Shown here: piece by piece, positions 26,930-35,537 of the stretch
Layout of the letters: each line of letters begins with the position of its first letter
Numbering within the stretch: the stretch's first letter is position 1
From: CAYRDK01 sp043819345
GTDB lineage: Bacteria; Omnitrophota; Gorgyraeia; Velamenicoccales; Velamenicoccaceae
Assembly: GCA_043819345.1 (NCBI GenBank)
Contig: JBDREX010000053.1
Location: 9,602 to 73,601, forward strand
Length of the DNA: 64,000 nt
Direction: 5' to 3'
Notes under the pieces: model-generated
The model's input: the letters and a program-made list of their open reading frames with translations, nothing else
Database searches by the model: none
Told to the model about the DNA's origin: nothing
Position numbers and translations under genes: made by a program

Positions 26930-27466
26930 ATGCTTAAAGACCTGCTCGAAAAAAGACAAAGCAGTAGAACCTACGAACAAACACATGTTCCAACAGAAGA
27001 CATCCTCAAGTGCATTCAAGCTGCTCAGCTTGCGCCTTCTGCCTGTAATAGCCAACCATGGCATTTCATCGTCATTAATGATCCAATCATAAAAAAGAAT
27101 CTCTCAGACCATGTTTTCAATGGCCCATATCAGATGAACATTTTTGCCAAACAAGCACCTGTCATTATCGCCTGCGTATCAGAAAAAACACCCCTACTGC
27201 TAAAAACAGCAGGCTACTTACGCCGTACACCTTTTTATCTAATAGACATCGGCATCGCTATGGAACATTTTGTATTGCAGGCACAGGAACTTAATCTTTC
27301 TACTTGCTGGATAGGATGGTTCAACGAAAGATGGGCAAGGAAGATCCTGGAAATACCGGCCAATAAAAAAATTGTCTGTCTTCTAACATTAGGTTATTCC
27401 CGGGAAGAACATCGGGAAAAGAAGAGAAAAAACATAAAAGATATTTATTCGTTTAACCATTATTAA
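26930..27466 (+). CDS. Nitroreductase-family FMN oxidoreductase
   Basis: A 178-residue protein of the nitroreductase superfamily. It begins with LLEKRQSSRTYE, whose Arg and Ser contact FMN, continues with APSACNSQPWHFIV and has a C-terminal ICLLTLGY-like strand with Arg residues. Such enzymes reduce quinones, nitro compounds or other substrates with NAD(P)H; the natural substrate here is unknown. ATG at 26930 is preferred over a TTG six bases upstream because it places the conserved start correctly. Confidence 0.85.
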   Translation: MLKDLLEKRQSSRTYEQTHVPTEDILKCIQAAQLAPSACNSQPWHFIVINDPIIKKNLSDHVFNGPYQMNIFAKQAPVIIACVSEKTPLLLKTAGYLRRTPFYLIDIGIAMEHFVLQAQELNLSTCWIGWFNERWARKILEIPANKKIVCLLTLGYSREEHREKKRKNIKDIYSFNHY

Positions 27467-27524
27467 ACATTTAGAAAGTAAGATATAATGGACTTTGTAA
27501 AATAGCTTAGCTCCTGACATGCCA

Positions 27525-27533
27525 TGTTAGAAT
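27525..27533 (+). promoter_or_regulatory. Extended -10 promoter before the ACT-domain gene
   Basis: TGTTAGAAT (hexamer 27528-27533), identical to the element before the TonB-like gene at 37484. No good -35. A plain TATAAT also lies at 27484-27489. The leader to 27596 carries a strong GAGGAGGGG ribosome binding site. Confidence 0.4.
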
Positions 27534-27595
27534 TCTCTTTTCAGATTTTTAACATATGTCATGAGTAAAATCGGCCCAATAACTGAGGAGGGGAT

Positions 27596-28000
27596 ATGAA
27601 CAAAGCGAAGGCTTTAAAACAGATTTTTGTAACAGCAAAAAGTGAAGTCGGTCAATTTGCCCTTATTACATCTATATTGGCAGAAAAAAAGATTAACCTG
27701 ACAAGCATCTGTGCCTGGCAAGAAAAAGAAAATGCCTGTTTTGTCCTTATTACTGATGACAATGCCAACGCCATACTCACACTAAAAAGCAGGGGGCTTC
27801 TGGCGCAGGAAGAGGATGTGGCAGGAATCATCTTAGAGGACAAAATCGGAGCAGCCAGTGAAATTGCAAAAAAAATAAAAGAAGCAGGCATCGATTTAAG
27901 CTCTGTTTATGGAACGACCTGCAGTTGCGATAACGCTTCAGCACTTTTAATTCTTAAATCAGAGGATATCGCAAAGCTTGTTGAAACCATAAATTCCTAA
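27596..28000 (+). CDS. Tandem ACT-domain protein
   Basis: A 134-residue protein made of two ACT-like repeats (about 8-65 and 72-132), each starting with a strand then GQFALITSILAEKKINL-type or AASEIAKKIKEAGIDL-type helix. ACT domains bind amino acids and regulate enzymes; this stand-alone double form (COG4747-like) has no known partner. It has a strong ribosome binding site and is followed two bases later by pcm. Confidence 0.78.
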   Translation: MNKAKALKQIFVTAKSEVGQFALITSILAEKKINLTSICAWQEKENACFVLITDDNANAILTLKSRGLLAQEEDVAGIILEDKIGAASEIAKKIKEAGIDLSSVYGTTCSCDNASALLILKSEDIAKLVETINS

Positions 28001-28001
28001 C

Positions 28002-28706
28002 ATGATTAATATTTACCACTTTCTAAATACCTCTTTGAGTTTTTTTGACAATCAGCTGCCCGATCAAAAAGAAGACAGCTTCCAAAAACAACGCGATGCC
28101 ATGGTTTCCCATCAGATTCAGGTAAGGGGCATCCAGAATGAACGCGTTTTAAACGCACTAAGAAAAATCAAACGCCATTTGTTCATACCGGAAAAATTCA
28201 TTTCATTTGCCTACAACGACAGCCCTTTACCAATTGGCAACAACCAGACTATCTCTCAACCCTACATTGTTGCTTTAATGACTGAACTAGCCAATATCAA
28301 ACCAACCCACAAAGTTTTGGAAATCGGAACTGGCTGTGGCTATCAGACTGCCATTCTTGCGGAATTAGCCAAAAAGGTATTTTCCCTAGAAATCATCTCA
28401 GAGCTGGCTAAAGAAGCCCGAGAAAAATTCTTGAATTTGAGATATCAAAACATTGAGGTCATCTGCGGAGACGGCTATGCAGGTTATCAGAAAGAAGCTC
28501 CTTATGATGCGATTATCGTTACAGCAGCTGCTAATGAACTGCCCTTAGAGCTCATCAAACAACTTAAAATAGGCGGCCGGATGATTATCCCTATAGGAGA
28601 ATGCCTTCAAGAGCTCTATTGCATTACTAAGGACAATGACAACTCCTTCAAACAGGAAGCGATCATACCTGTGCGTTTTGTGCCCATGATGCATTCGTCC
28701 AAATGA
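28002..28706 (+). CDS. pcm: Protein-L-isoaspartate O-methyltransferase
   Basis: A 234-residue SAM-dependent methyltransferase that repairs isoaspartyl residues in aged proteins. Conserved segments: NQTISQPYIVALMTEL (substrate site), VLEIGTGCGYQTAIL (SAM binding, motif I) and PYDAIIVTAA (motif II). The first 30 residues are not conserved in the family and a later start cannot be excluded. It starts two bases after the ACT gene without its own clear ribosome binding site, implying coupling. Confidence 0.92.
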   Translation: MINIYHFLNTSLSFFDNQLPDQKEDSFQKQRDAMVSHQIQVRGIQNERVLNALRKIKRHLFIPEKFISFAYNDSPLPIGNNQTISQPYIVALMTELANIKPTHKVLEIGTGCGYQTAILAELAKKVFSLEIISELAKEAREKFLNLRYQNIEVICGDGYAGYQKEAPYDAIIVTAAANELPLELIKQLKIGGRMIIPIGECLQELYCITKDNDNSFKQEAIIPVRFVPMMHSSK

Positions 28707-28765
28707 CACCTTTTAAGGCCAAACCTAAAAAGCGTCATTTATCATTTGAGAGACAAAAGAAATAC

Positions 28766-28794
28766 TTGACTGTTGAAATATTTTAGCATAAGAT
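28766..28794 (+). promoter_or_regulatory. Promoter of the cobalamin uptake/salvage operon
   Basis: TTGACT (28766-28771), 17 bases, TAAGAT (28789-28794). It lies just upstream of the cobalamin riboswitch, so the transcript would begin near 28801. The gap 28707-29107 contains this promoter, the riboswitch and a terminator; nothing else is seen. Confidence 0.55.
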
Positions 28795-28811
28795 AATGAA
28801 GCTTTTCTAAA

Positions 28812-29000
28812 CAATAGGTTATTTAAAGGGAAATCCGTGAAAGACGGATGCGGTCCCGCCGCTGTAATCCCGCGCTCTATTTTTAAAAATAGAGCAAGTA
28901 TTTTGATCTTACGCTAGGACAACCTTAGCGGAAAAAACCACTGTCATAAAGACGGGAAGGTTCGGTTAAAATGCGGGCAAGCCAGAAGACCTACCTATTG
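28812..29000 (+). promoter_or_regulatory. Cobalamin riboswitch upstream of btuF
   Basis: The aptamer is closed by P1, CAATAGGT (28812-28819) with ACCTATTG (28993-29000). Conserved parts are clear: GGGAAATCCGTG-type start, GGTCCCGCCGCTGTAA core, and the B12 box GCCAGAAGACCTACC. Adenosyl- or other cobalamin binding should favour the terminator at 29060, shutting off uptake and salvage genes. Confidence 0.93.
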
Positions 29001-29059
29001 CGTTAAAGCAAAATTATATTTACTCTCGCGGAAAGGGTCATGTAAAACAGGGAACATCA

Positions 29060-29089
29060 CCCAGCTTTTTTTTAAGCTGGGTTTTTTTT
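29060..29089 (+). terminator. Riboswitch expression-platform terminator
   Basis: CCCAGCTT (29060-29067) pairs with AAGCTGGG (29074-29081) across a T6 loop and is followed by eight T. It ends 18 bases before btuF, so ligand-dependent termination is the likely mode of control. Confidence 0.9.
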
Positions 29090-29107
29090 GGTCATTTTAT
29101 AAAAATC

Positions 29108-29953
29108 ATGAAAAAAACTATTCTTTTTATCTGTCTATTGTCTTTATGCTTCTGGCTATTTACCAAAAACAGCCTGGCCCAACAAAAAAATTTGCGAATC
29201 GTTTCCCTCGCTCCATCAACCACAGAAATTCTATTCGCTCTTGGGCTAGAAAAAGAAATTATCGCTGTAAGTCAATTTTGTAATTATCCTAAAGAAGCAT
29301 TGAGCAAACCAAAAGCCGGAACTTTTAGCGATCCGAATATAGAAATTATACTTTCCTTAAAGCCTGATATCATTTTTTGCACAGGCCTAGAACAAGCGCC
29401 TATTATTGAAAAATTGAAACAACTCAATCTCAATGTTTATGTCAGCGATCCAAAAACCATTGAGGATCTCTTAAAATCTATTGAAGAAATAGGACGGCTA
29501 ACCCAAAGAGAAAAGGAAGCATCCCATCTGGTATCAAAAATGAAACAAGATTTAACGGCTATCCAGCAAAAAACTGCAACTATCGCAGCCGACAAGAAAC
29601 CTAAGGTTTTTATAGAAATCTGGCACGACCCACTTCTAACCGCGGGAAAGGGTTCTTTTATTGACGAAATGATTACCTATGCCGGTGGCACCAATATCGC
29701 GCATGATACCATACGACCCTTTTGTTGTTTCAGTCCGGAACAAGTCATCAATCGAAATCCCGACATAATTATTATCGGTTACATGGACAAAAGAAACCCT
29801 CTGGAACTCATCAAAAGCCGTCCCGGCTGGCAACACATATCAGCCGTTATTCACAATCGCATCTATGATGATATTGACCCAAATTTGTATTTAAGACCCG
29901 GGCCGCGCATTGTTTTAGGCATCCAAAAACTGTACGAAAAGATTCATTCTTAA
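29108..29953 (+). CDS. btuF: Periplasmic cobalamin-binding protein BtuF
   Basis: A 281-residue substrate-binding protein of the BtuF/FecB type. A signal peptide (about 1-24, cleaved after SLA) precedes the mature start; the fold opens with RIVSLAPSTTEILFALG, typical of vitamin B12 binders. It delivers corrinoids to BtuCD. It lies right after the cobalamin riboswitch and terminator, and btuC starts four bases later, which supports the substrate assignment over iron siderophores. Confidence 0.9.
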   Translation: MKKTILFICLLSLCFWLFTKNSLAQQKNLRIVSLAPSTTEILFALGLEKEIIAVSQFCNYPKEALSKPKAGTFSDPNIEIILSLKPDIIFCTGLEQAPIIEKLKQLNLNVYVSDPKTIEDLLKSIEEIGRLTQREKEASHLVSKMKQDLTAIQQKTATIAADKKPKVFIEIWHDPLLTAGKGSFIDEMITYAGGTNIAHDTIRPFCCFSPEQVINRNPDIIIIGYMDKRNPLELIKSRPGWQHISAVIHNRIYDDIDPNLYLRPGPRIVLGIQKLYEKIHS

Positions 29954-29957
29954 TACC

Positions 29958-30908
29958 ATGTGGAAAAAAATCAGCATTTTAACCGTTCTGTTATTGGCAA
30001 CAATCCTATTAAGCCTTTTAAAAGGTTCCGCGCATATTCCCGCTATGGAACTTTTTGCGCCCGACAATATCCAAATCTTATCGTTAAGATTTTCGCGTAT
30101 CATACTGGCCATTACAGCCGGCTGCGGCCTGGCGGTATCAGGTATCGCCTTACAAGCCATTCTTAGAAATCCTTTGGCAGAGCCATACCTTCTTGGCACA
30201 TCCAGCGGAGCAGGATTAGGAGCTTTAATTGCAATCGTCATTGGATTATCAAGAATTTATCTGCCGCTTGCTGCCTTCACAGGTGCTATGATCAGCATTA
30301 TCATTGTCTATCATCTGGCTAAGGAACATAACAAAATATCGGAACAATCGCTTATCCTATCAGGTGTCATTATTTCTATTACGTGTTCGGCTATTCTAGT
30401 GCTGCTCTTATCCATTTCTTCAAATGAAACTCTTCATGGCCTAACATGGTGGTTATGGGGCAGCCTCCAAGTTTTCAATTTTAAACTCTTATGCATCGTC
30501 ATAGGTATCGTATTTTCAAGTGTCACGGTTATCTTTATCTTTTCACAGGATCTAAACGCTATCAGCATCGGAGAACAGCAAGCCCATCATCTGGGCATCG
30601 AGACCCATAAACTCAAAATTTGGCTTCTGGGCCTAACGGCCCTGATCACTGCCAGCCTTGTTTCTGTCTGTGGCATTATCGGCTTTGTCGGCCTCATTGT
30701 CCCACACATGATGAGATTAATTGTCGGCCCAAATCACAAAATACTTATTCCGACAACATGTTTTGGTGCCAGCATCTTTATGATTCTTTGCGACCTGTGC
30801 GCGCGCACAATCTTGCCGCCTGTGGAAATTCCTATCGGTGTCATAACCGCTATTTTCGGCGCACCTATTTTTATCTTTCTATTAAAAAAACGACAAAGGA
30901 TCAAATAA
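29958..30908 (+). CDS. btuC: Cobalamin ABC transporter permease BtuC
   Basis: A 316-residue FecCD-family permease with nine to ten predicted membrane helices. Family landmarks: RFSRIILAITAGCGLAVSG near residue 48, NPLAEPYLLGTSSGAGLGAL near 72, and GFVGLIVPHMMRL near 240 (coupling helix). It starts four bases after btuF and ends directly before btuD, consistent with a BtuC2D2F complex in the inner membrane. Confidence 0.92.
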   Translation: MWKKISILTVLLLATILLSLLKGSAHIPAMELFAPDNIQILSLRFSRIILAITAGCGLAVSGIALQAILRNPLAEPYLLGTSSGAGLGALIAIVIGLSRIYLPLAAFTGAMISIIIVYHLAKEHNKISEQSLILSGVIISITCSAILVLLLSISSNETLHGLTWWLWGSLQVFNFKLLCIVIGIVFSSVTVIFIFSQDLNAISIGEQQAHHLGIETHKLKIWLLGLTALITASLVSVCGIIGFVGLIVPHMMRLIVGPNHKILIPTTCFGASIFMILCDLCARTILPPVEIPIGVITAIFGAPIFIFLLKKRQRIK

Positions 30909-31700
30909 ATGAAAAGCATGCTTAAAATAGAAAATCTTTCAGGCGGGTATCATACAAAAGAAATTATTAAAAATGTTTCTTTTGATGTCGGCCAACAGGA
31001 ATTCTTAGGAATTATTGGCCCCAACGGATCAGGAAAGTCAACCCTGCTTAAGCTCGCAAGCAGAGAGCTTGATCCTTTCAGCGGTAAGGTTTCATTTCAA
31101 GGCACAAATATCGCCTCATTACCGCTAAAAGAACTCTGCCGAAAAATCGCCTTTGTACCTCAGGACACCCAAGTTAATTTCGCTTTTACATCTTCTGAAA
31201 TTGTTCTGTTAGGACGTACGCCTCATTTAAAAAGGCTGCAAACCGAATCCAAGGAAGATTACCAGATAGCACATAACGCTATGAGTCTAACAGACACGCT
31301 CAGATTTAAAAATGACTACATTAACGAACTGAGCTCTGGAGAACGCCAGCGTGTCATTATCGCCAAGGCCCTCACTCAAGAACCGCTTTTACTGTTTCTT
31401 GACGAACCAACATCACATCTGGATATCGGCCATCAAATACAAATACTGGATTTACTAAAGCGCCTCAACAGAGAAAAAAAACTAACAGTCATTATTGTAT
31501 TTCATGACCTCAACCTCGCCAGTGAATACTGCAACCGTATCCTTTTACTTAACGAAGGCCAAATCTATCGCCTAGGAACACCGGAAGATGTCTTAACATA
31601 CCAAGCAATAGAAACCGTTTATAAAACAGTTGTCGTGGTCAAAAAAAATCCTATAACTTCAAAACCATACATTATTCTGGGTTCTAACCTATCATGCTAA
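30909..31700 (+). CDS. btuD: Cobalamin ABC transporter ATPase BtuD
   Basis: A 263-residue ABC ATPase with Walker A GPNGSGKST (about 36), Q-loop, signature LSSGERQR (about 140), Walker B LLLFLDEP (about 160) and the switch His in VFHDLN. It belongs to the FepC/BtuD group and powers import through BtuC. The ATG follows the btuC stop directly (a second ATG lies three codons downstream), and the end overlaps cobC by seven bases. Confidence 0.93.
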   Translation: MKSMLKIENLSGGYHTKEIIKNVSFDVGQQEFLGIIGPNGSGKSTLLKLASRELDPFSGKVSFQGTNIASLPLKELCRKIAFVPQDTQVNFAFTSSEIVLLGRTPHLKRLQTESKEDYQIAHNAMSLTDTLRFKNDYINELSSGERQRVIIAKALTQEPLLLFLDEPTSHLDIGHQIQILDLLKRLNREKKLTVIIVFHDLNLASEYCNRILLLNEGQIYRLGTPEDVLTYQAIETVYKTVVVVKKNPITSKPYIILGSNLSC

Positions 31701-32305
31701 CAAAAATTACACTTATCAGGCACGGACAAACGCAATGGAATCATACCAAAAGATATCTCGGACACACGGATATTGATCTGGACGCAACCGGTAAAGAACA
31801 GGCCCTAAGAACACAAAAAAAGCTCAAGCGCGAAGAATTCCACAAAATATACTCCAGTGACCTAAAGCGCGCCGCCAACTTTGCCAAAATCGTCTTCAAA
31901 GGAAAAGAAATTTTTACGACACCTGATTTAAGAGAACTGAACTTCGGCCTTTTTGAGGGAAAAACTCATGACGAAATCATGAACGCACACAAATATATTT
32001 ATTCTCAGTGGCTCAGCAGCCCTTTTAAAACAACAGTTCCTGATGGAGAACAATTGAAAGATTTCAAACAACGCATAACAAATATTTTTAAAAAAATTAT
32101 AGCCGATAACTCAGGGCTATCTATTGGTGTCGTCACACATGCCGGGCCTATCCGGATCATCCTTAACCATGTTATGAACAAACAAGATATCTGGGAGCCC
32201 TTACCAAAGCTAGCCAGTATTCATATAGTCGAACATGATGCAAACATAATGAATATTGTTACCTTTAATGACACAACTCACTTAACAAATCTTTTATTTT
32301 TATGA
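31694..32305 (+). CDS. cobC: Alpha-ribazole phosphatase (histidine phosphatase family)
   Basis: A 203-residue histidine phosphatase: catalytic RHGQT near residue 9, the second Arg in SSDLKRA, the Glu in ELNFGLFEG and the second His in THAGPIR. In this operon it most probably dephosphorylates alpha-ribazole 5'-phosphate or cobalamin 5'-phosphate in nucleotide-loop assembly; sequence alone would not separate it from phosphoglycerate mutase relatives. It overlaps both neighbours. Confidence 0.83.
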   Translation: MLTKITLIRHGQTQWNHTKRYLGHTDIDLDATGKEQALRTQKKLKREEFHKIYSSDLKRAANFAKIVFKGKEIFTTPDLRELNFGLFEGKTHDEIMNAHKYIYSQWLSSPFKTTVPDGEQLKDFKQRITNIFKKIIADNSGLSIGVVTHAGPIRIILNHVMNKQDIWEPLPKLASIHIVEHDANIMNIVTFNDTTHLTNLLFL

Positions 32306-32823
32306 ATAAAATCACATTTATCTTAGGCGGATCGCGCAGCGGAAAAAGCCGTCTCGCTGTTAAACTCGCAAAACAAAAAAACCAAAAAGTCGCTTTTATT
32401 GCTACCTGTCAGCCCCTAGATGAAGAAATGCGCCAACGCATCAAAGCGCACCAGAAAAACAGGCCAAAAAACTGGAAAACTTTTGAAGAACCAATTAACA
32501 TTGCTGCACAAATACATAAAATTGGCGATACATTTGACGTTATTCTCATTGACTGCCTGACGCTTTGGATTTCAAACCTTTTGCTCATGAAATTCCATGA
32601 AGCGAAAATTAAAAATGAAATTAAAAAAATTTTATCGGCATTGCGGAAAACAAGAGCCAATTCCATAATTGTTTCCAACGAAGTCGGACTAAGTATCGTT
32701 CCGACCAATAAGCTGGCTCGTGACTTTAGAGATATTGCCGGAACCATCAATCAAATTGTCGCACAAAAAGCCGACTATGTGACTTTTATGATGGCCGGTA
32801 TCCCCATGGAGATTAAAAAATGA
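32302..32823 (+). CDS. cobU: Adenosylcobinamide kinase / guanylyltransferase
   Basis: A 173-residue enzyme with P-loop GGSRSGKS (residues 9-16) and the conserved IDCLTLWISNLL and SNEVGLSIVP segments; the guanylylated His lies in IKAHQKNRP. It phosphorylates adenosylcobinamide and then attaches GMP. It overlaps cobC and cobT by four bases each, so these genes are translated as a coupled set. Confidence 0.94.
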   Translation: MNKITFILGGSRSGKSRLAVKLAKQKNQKVAFIATCQPLDEEMRQRIKAHQKNRPKNWKTFEEPINIAAQIHKIGDTFDVILIDCLTLWISNLLLMKFHEAKIKNEIKKILSALRKTRANSIIVSNEVGLSIVPTNKLARDFRDIAGTINQIVAQKADYVTFMMAGIPMEIKK

Positions 32824-33878
32824 ACAAACTAAAAGAAGTCTGTGGTGCCATAACAGGCCCCGATCTGGATATCATAGAAAAAACTCAGGACCACCTCAAT
32901 CATCTCACTAAACCCGTTGCGAGCCTGGGAAGGTTGGAAGAGCTGGCCGTACAAATAGCCGGAATCACCTCCTGCCAAACACCTCAACTACACACAAAAA
33001 CTATTTTTACTTTTGCCGCAGACCACGGCGTAACAGAAGAAGGAATTAGCGCTTTTCCAAAAGAAGTAACACCTCAGATGGTCTATAACTTTCTCAAAGG
33101 TGGTGCCGCAATCAATGTCTTAGCTAAACACGCAGGGGCAAAAGTCGTCATAGCTGATTTAGGTGTTGCCTGTGATTTAAAACCTCATCCTAACCTGATT
33201 GTGGAAAAAATTAATTACGGCACCAAGAATATGGCCAAAGAGCCTGCTATGAGCCGGCAAGAAGCACTTCAATCCATCCATTCCGGCATAAAAATATTTG
33301 AAGACCAGCTCAAACAAGGCCTGGATATTCTAGGAACAGGCGAAATGGGTATCGGCAATACAACCGCTTCCAGCGCCATCACAACCGTTTTAACAAAAAA
33401 ACACGCTGAAGAAGTCACAGGCAAAGGCACAGGCTTAGATGAAAAAGGCCTGAATAAAAAAATAGAAGTCATTAAAAAAGCCATCAACATTAATAAACCT
33501 AACGCCGCCGACCCTATTGATGTATTAAGCAAAGTCGGAGGCTTTGAAATAGGGGCCTTGGCCGGAGTCATCCTGGCAGCGTCATCAAAAAAGATACCCG
33601 TTGTCATAGATGGTTTTATCTCCGGTGCCGCGGCCCTATTGGCCTTCCATTTAGCACCCCCGTCAAAAAACTACATGATTGCCAGTCACTGTTCTGTGGA
33701 AATCGGACACAAGGCCATTCTCAGCCACATCGGGCTTAAACCGATACTCGACCTTAACCTGAGGCTAGGAGAAGGGACTGGTGCCGCTTTAGGCATGACA
33801 ATTATTGAAGCCGCTTTAAAAATTTTAACCCAAATGGCAACTTTTCAGGAAGCAAACGTTTCAGAAGGGAAGAATTAA
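32820..33878 (+). CDS. cobT: Nicotinate-nucleotide-dimethylbenzimidazole phosphoribosyltransferase
   Basis: A 352-residue enzyme activating the lower-ligand base to alpha-ribazole phosphate. Landmarks: TKPVASLGRLEELA near residue 31, FAADHGVTEEGISAFP near 62, GEMGIGNTTASSA near 174 and LNLRLGEGTGAALGM with the catalytic Glu near 317. It overlaps cobU by four bases and cobS by one base. Together with CobU, CobS and CobC it assembles the nucleotide loop on imported cobinamide. Confidence 0.95.
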   Translation: MNKLKEVCGAITGPDLDIIEKTQDHLNHLTKPVASLGRLEELAVQIAGITSCQTPQLHTKTIFTFAADHGVTEEGISAFPKEVTPQMVYNFLKGGAAINVLAKHAGAKVVIADLGVACDLKPHPNLIVEKINYGTKNMAKEPAMSRQEALQSIHSGIKIFEDQLKQGLDILGTGEMGIGNTTASSAITTVLTKKHAEEVTGKGTGLDEKGLNKKIEVIKKAININKPNAADPIDVLSKVGGFEIGALAGVILAASSKKIPVVIDGFISGAAALLAFHLAPPSKNYMIASHCSVEIGHKAILSHIGLKPILDLNLRLGEGTGAALGMTIIEAALKILTQMATFQEANVSEGKN

Positions 33879-34624
33879 TGAAAGAGTTTTTAACCGCTCT
33901 CCAGTTTTTAACAATTATCCCTATCAAAATTTCAAAGATGGACGACAATAAACTTGCCCGTTCTATGATATATTACCCCATTGTCGGCTGCCTTTTGGGG
34001 CTTATCCTGTGTGCTATTACACTTATAACATCTCGCATAGGATGTTCCAGCATAGCTGAAGCTATCATCATTATTATTTCCCTGATTATTCTGACAGGTG
34101 GCATCCACTTAGACGGCCTGGCCGACACTGCGGATGCCTTTTTAAGCCGAACATCAAAAGAAAAGATGCTCTTAATTATGCGCGATTCACATATTGGCAC
34201 CATGGGCGTTTTAAGCCTGCTATCCGCACTTTTGTTAAAAATCGCGTTCTTAAGCACCCTTAGCCCGGCTTTAAAAATTCCAGCCATTCTATTAATGTGT
34301 ATTCTCAGTAGATGGTCGCTCGTTTTTTCAACCTATATTTTTCCGTACGCGCGCAAAGAAGGAAAAGCGCGCGCTTTCAAAGAGAAGATCCATTTTAAAA
34401 TTTATCTACTAGCAACTCTTTTTACTCTTGGAGCAGCAATAGAATTTGGAAGATTCTACGGCCTTATAGCGTTCAGTGCTATTGGCTTAAACGCTTACGT
34501 TTTTGGGTATTTCTTTAAGCGCCACCTCGGAGGCATAACAGGAGATACACTTGGCGCGGTAAGCGAAATTTCAGAAATAATCGTTTTACTCTGTTTTTGC
34601 CTATTAGGAAGGAGCGCTCTATGA
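33878..34624 (+). CDS. cobS: Adenosylcobinamide-GDP ribazoletransferase (cobalamin synthase)
   Basis: A 248-residue polytopic membrane enzyme joining adenosylcobinamide-GDP and alpha-ribazole (phosphate). The family motif GGIHLDGLADTADAFLS (Asp-rich) is present near residue 73, together with RDSHIGTMGVL and GGITGDTLGA. The start overlaps the cobT stop by one base, the end overlaps the next gene by four (ATGA). Confidence 0.94.
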   Translation: MKEFLTALQFLTIIPIKISKMDDNKLARSMIYYPIVGCLLGLILCAITLITSRIGCSSIAEAIIIIISLIILTGGIHLDGLADTADAFLSRTSKEKMLLIMRDSHIGTMGVLSLLSALLLKIAFLSTLSPALKIPAILLMCILSRWSLVFSTYIFPYARKEGKARAFKEKIHFKIYLLATLFTLGAAIEFGRFYGLIAFSAIGLNAYVFGYFFKRHLGGITGDTLGAVSEISEIIVLLCFCLLGRSAL

Positions 34625-35322
34625 ACACGTTAAACGCTTTAGCCGCCTGGAGTGGCGGAAAAGACAGCTGCCTGGCCTGCTACAAAGCCATGCAACAGGG
34701 TTATAAAGTAAAATACCTGCTGAACTTTCTTTCCAAAGAATATAAGCGCTGCTGTTTTCATGGCGTTGACCCTCAGTTAATAAGCCTTCAGGCACAAGCC
34801 CTAAATATTCCACTCATACAAAGAGAAGTCGCTTCTGATATGGGGGCTTATGAAAAAGAATTTAAAGAAGCTGTTCTGGAAATCAAAACAAAAAACATTA
34901 ATACCATGATCTTTGGCGATATTTTTCTTTTAGACCATGAAAGCTGGGTTGAACGTGTCTGTGGTGAGATCGGTATAAAAGCCCTGGAACCTTTATGGGA
35001 CAGGCCACCTTTGGAAATCATCCGTGAATTTATTGATACTGGATTCAAAACAATTATTGTCAGCGCTCATGCGGAAAAATTGGGAGAAGAATTTGTCGGC
35101 CAATACATAGACCACAACCTCGTTGATAAACTACTGGCCAAAAATGTCTGCCCATGCGGTGAAAATGGAGAATTTCACACCTTAGTTGTTGATGGGCCTA
35201 TTTTTGAAAAAGAGATTAAAATTATAAGAAGCGAAAAGATCATAAAAGAAGGATTCTGGAGACACTGGTTTTTAGATATCAAAGAATACACAACACAAAA
35301 CAAATTAATACAGACACATTAA
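34621..35322 (+). CDS. DUF71/COG2102 PP-loop ATPase linked to B12 salvage
   Basis: A 233-residue PP-loop (N-type) ATP pyrophosphatase with AWSGGKDSCLA at residues 8-18. The family includes eukaryotic and archaeal diphthine-ammonia ligase; bacteria lack diphthamide, and comparative genomics has predicted a B12-salvage role for the bacterial branch. Its position as last gene of the cobalamin salvage operon supports that prediction. A longer frame starts at 34597, but GGAAGGAGC lies 5-12 bases before 34621, and the ATG overlaps the cobS stop by four bases. The precise reaction is unknown. Confidence 0.8.
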   Translation: MNTLNALAAWSGGKDSCLACYKAMQQGYKVKYLLNFLSKEYKRCCFHGVDPQLISLQAQALNIPLIQREVASDMGAYEKEFKEAVLEIKTKNINTMIFGDIFLLDHESWVERVCGEIGIKALEPLWDRPPLEIIREFIDTGFKTIIVSAHAEKLGEEFVGQYIDHNLVDKLLAKNVCPCGENGEFHTLVVDGPIFEKEIKIIRSEKIIKEGFWRHWFLDIKEYTTQNKLIQTH

Positions 35323-35335
35323 AAGTTTGTATTAT

Positions 35336-35507
35336 TCCGAAAAAAGAGGGAAGTCCTGGTGTTATCCCAGGCGCTGCCCCGCAACGGTAATAGCTTAATC
35401 AAAAGTTCACTGTCAACAATCCAGGAAATAATTAAGTTTATTTTTTCTGTGGACTGTCGACGGTTGACCGCGAACTAACGCTGAGCCCGGTCCATCTGTT
35501 TTTCGGA
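35336..35507 (+). promoter_or_regulatory. Second cobalamin riboswitch, upstream of btuB
   Basis: P1 is TCCGAAAAA (35336-35344) with TTTTTCGGA (35499-35507). The core GGCGCTGCCCCGCAACGGTAA and the B12-box-like GAGCCCGGTCCATCTG are clear; a long variable arm lies between about 35410 and 35475. It controls the outer-membrane receptor gene independently of the first riboswitch. I see no promoter of good quality directly before it, so it may be on the salvage transcript. Confidence 0.9.
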
Positions 35508-35512
35508 GAACG

Positions 35513-35532
35513 CCTTCGTGGGAAGGGAAAGG
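35513..35532 (+). promoter_or_regulatory. Hairpin at the btuB ribosome binding site
   Basis: CCTTC (35513-35517) can pair with GAAGG (35522-35526), which covers part of the purine-rich ribosome binding stretch AGGGAAAGGA. With no U tract between riboswitch and btuB, a translational switch is the likely mode. Inference from sequence only. Confidence 0.45.
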
Positions 35533-35537
35533 AAAAA

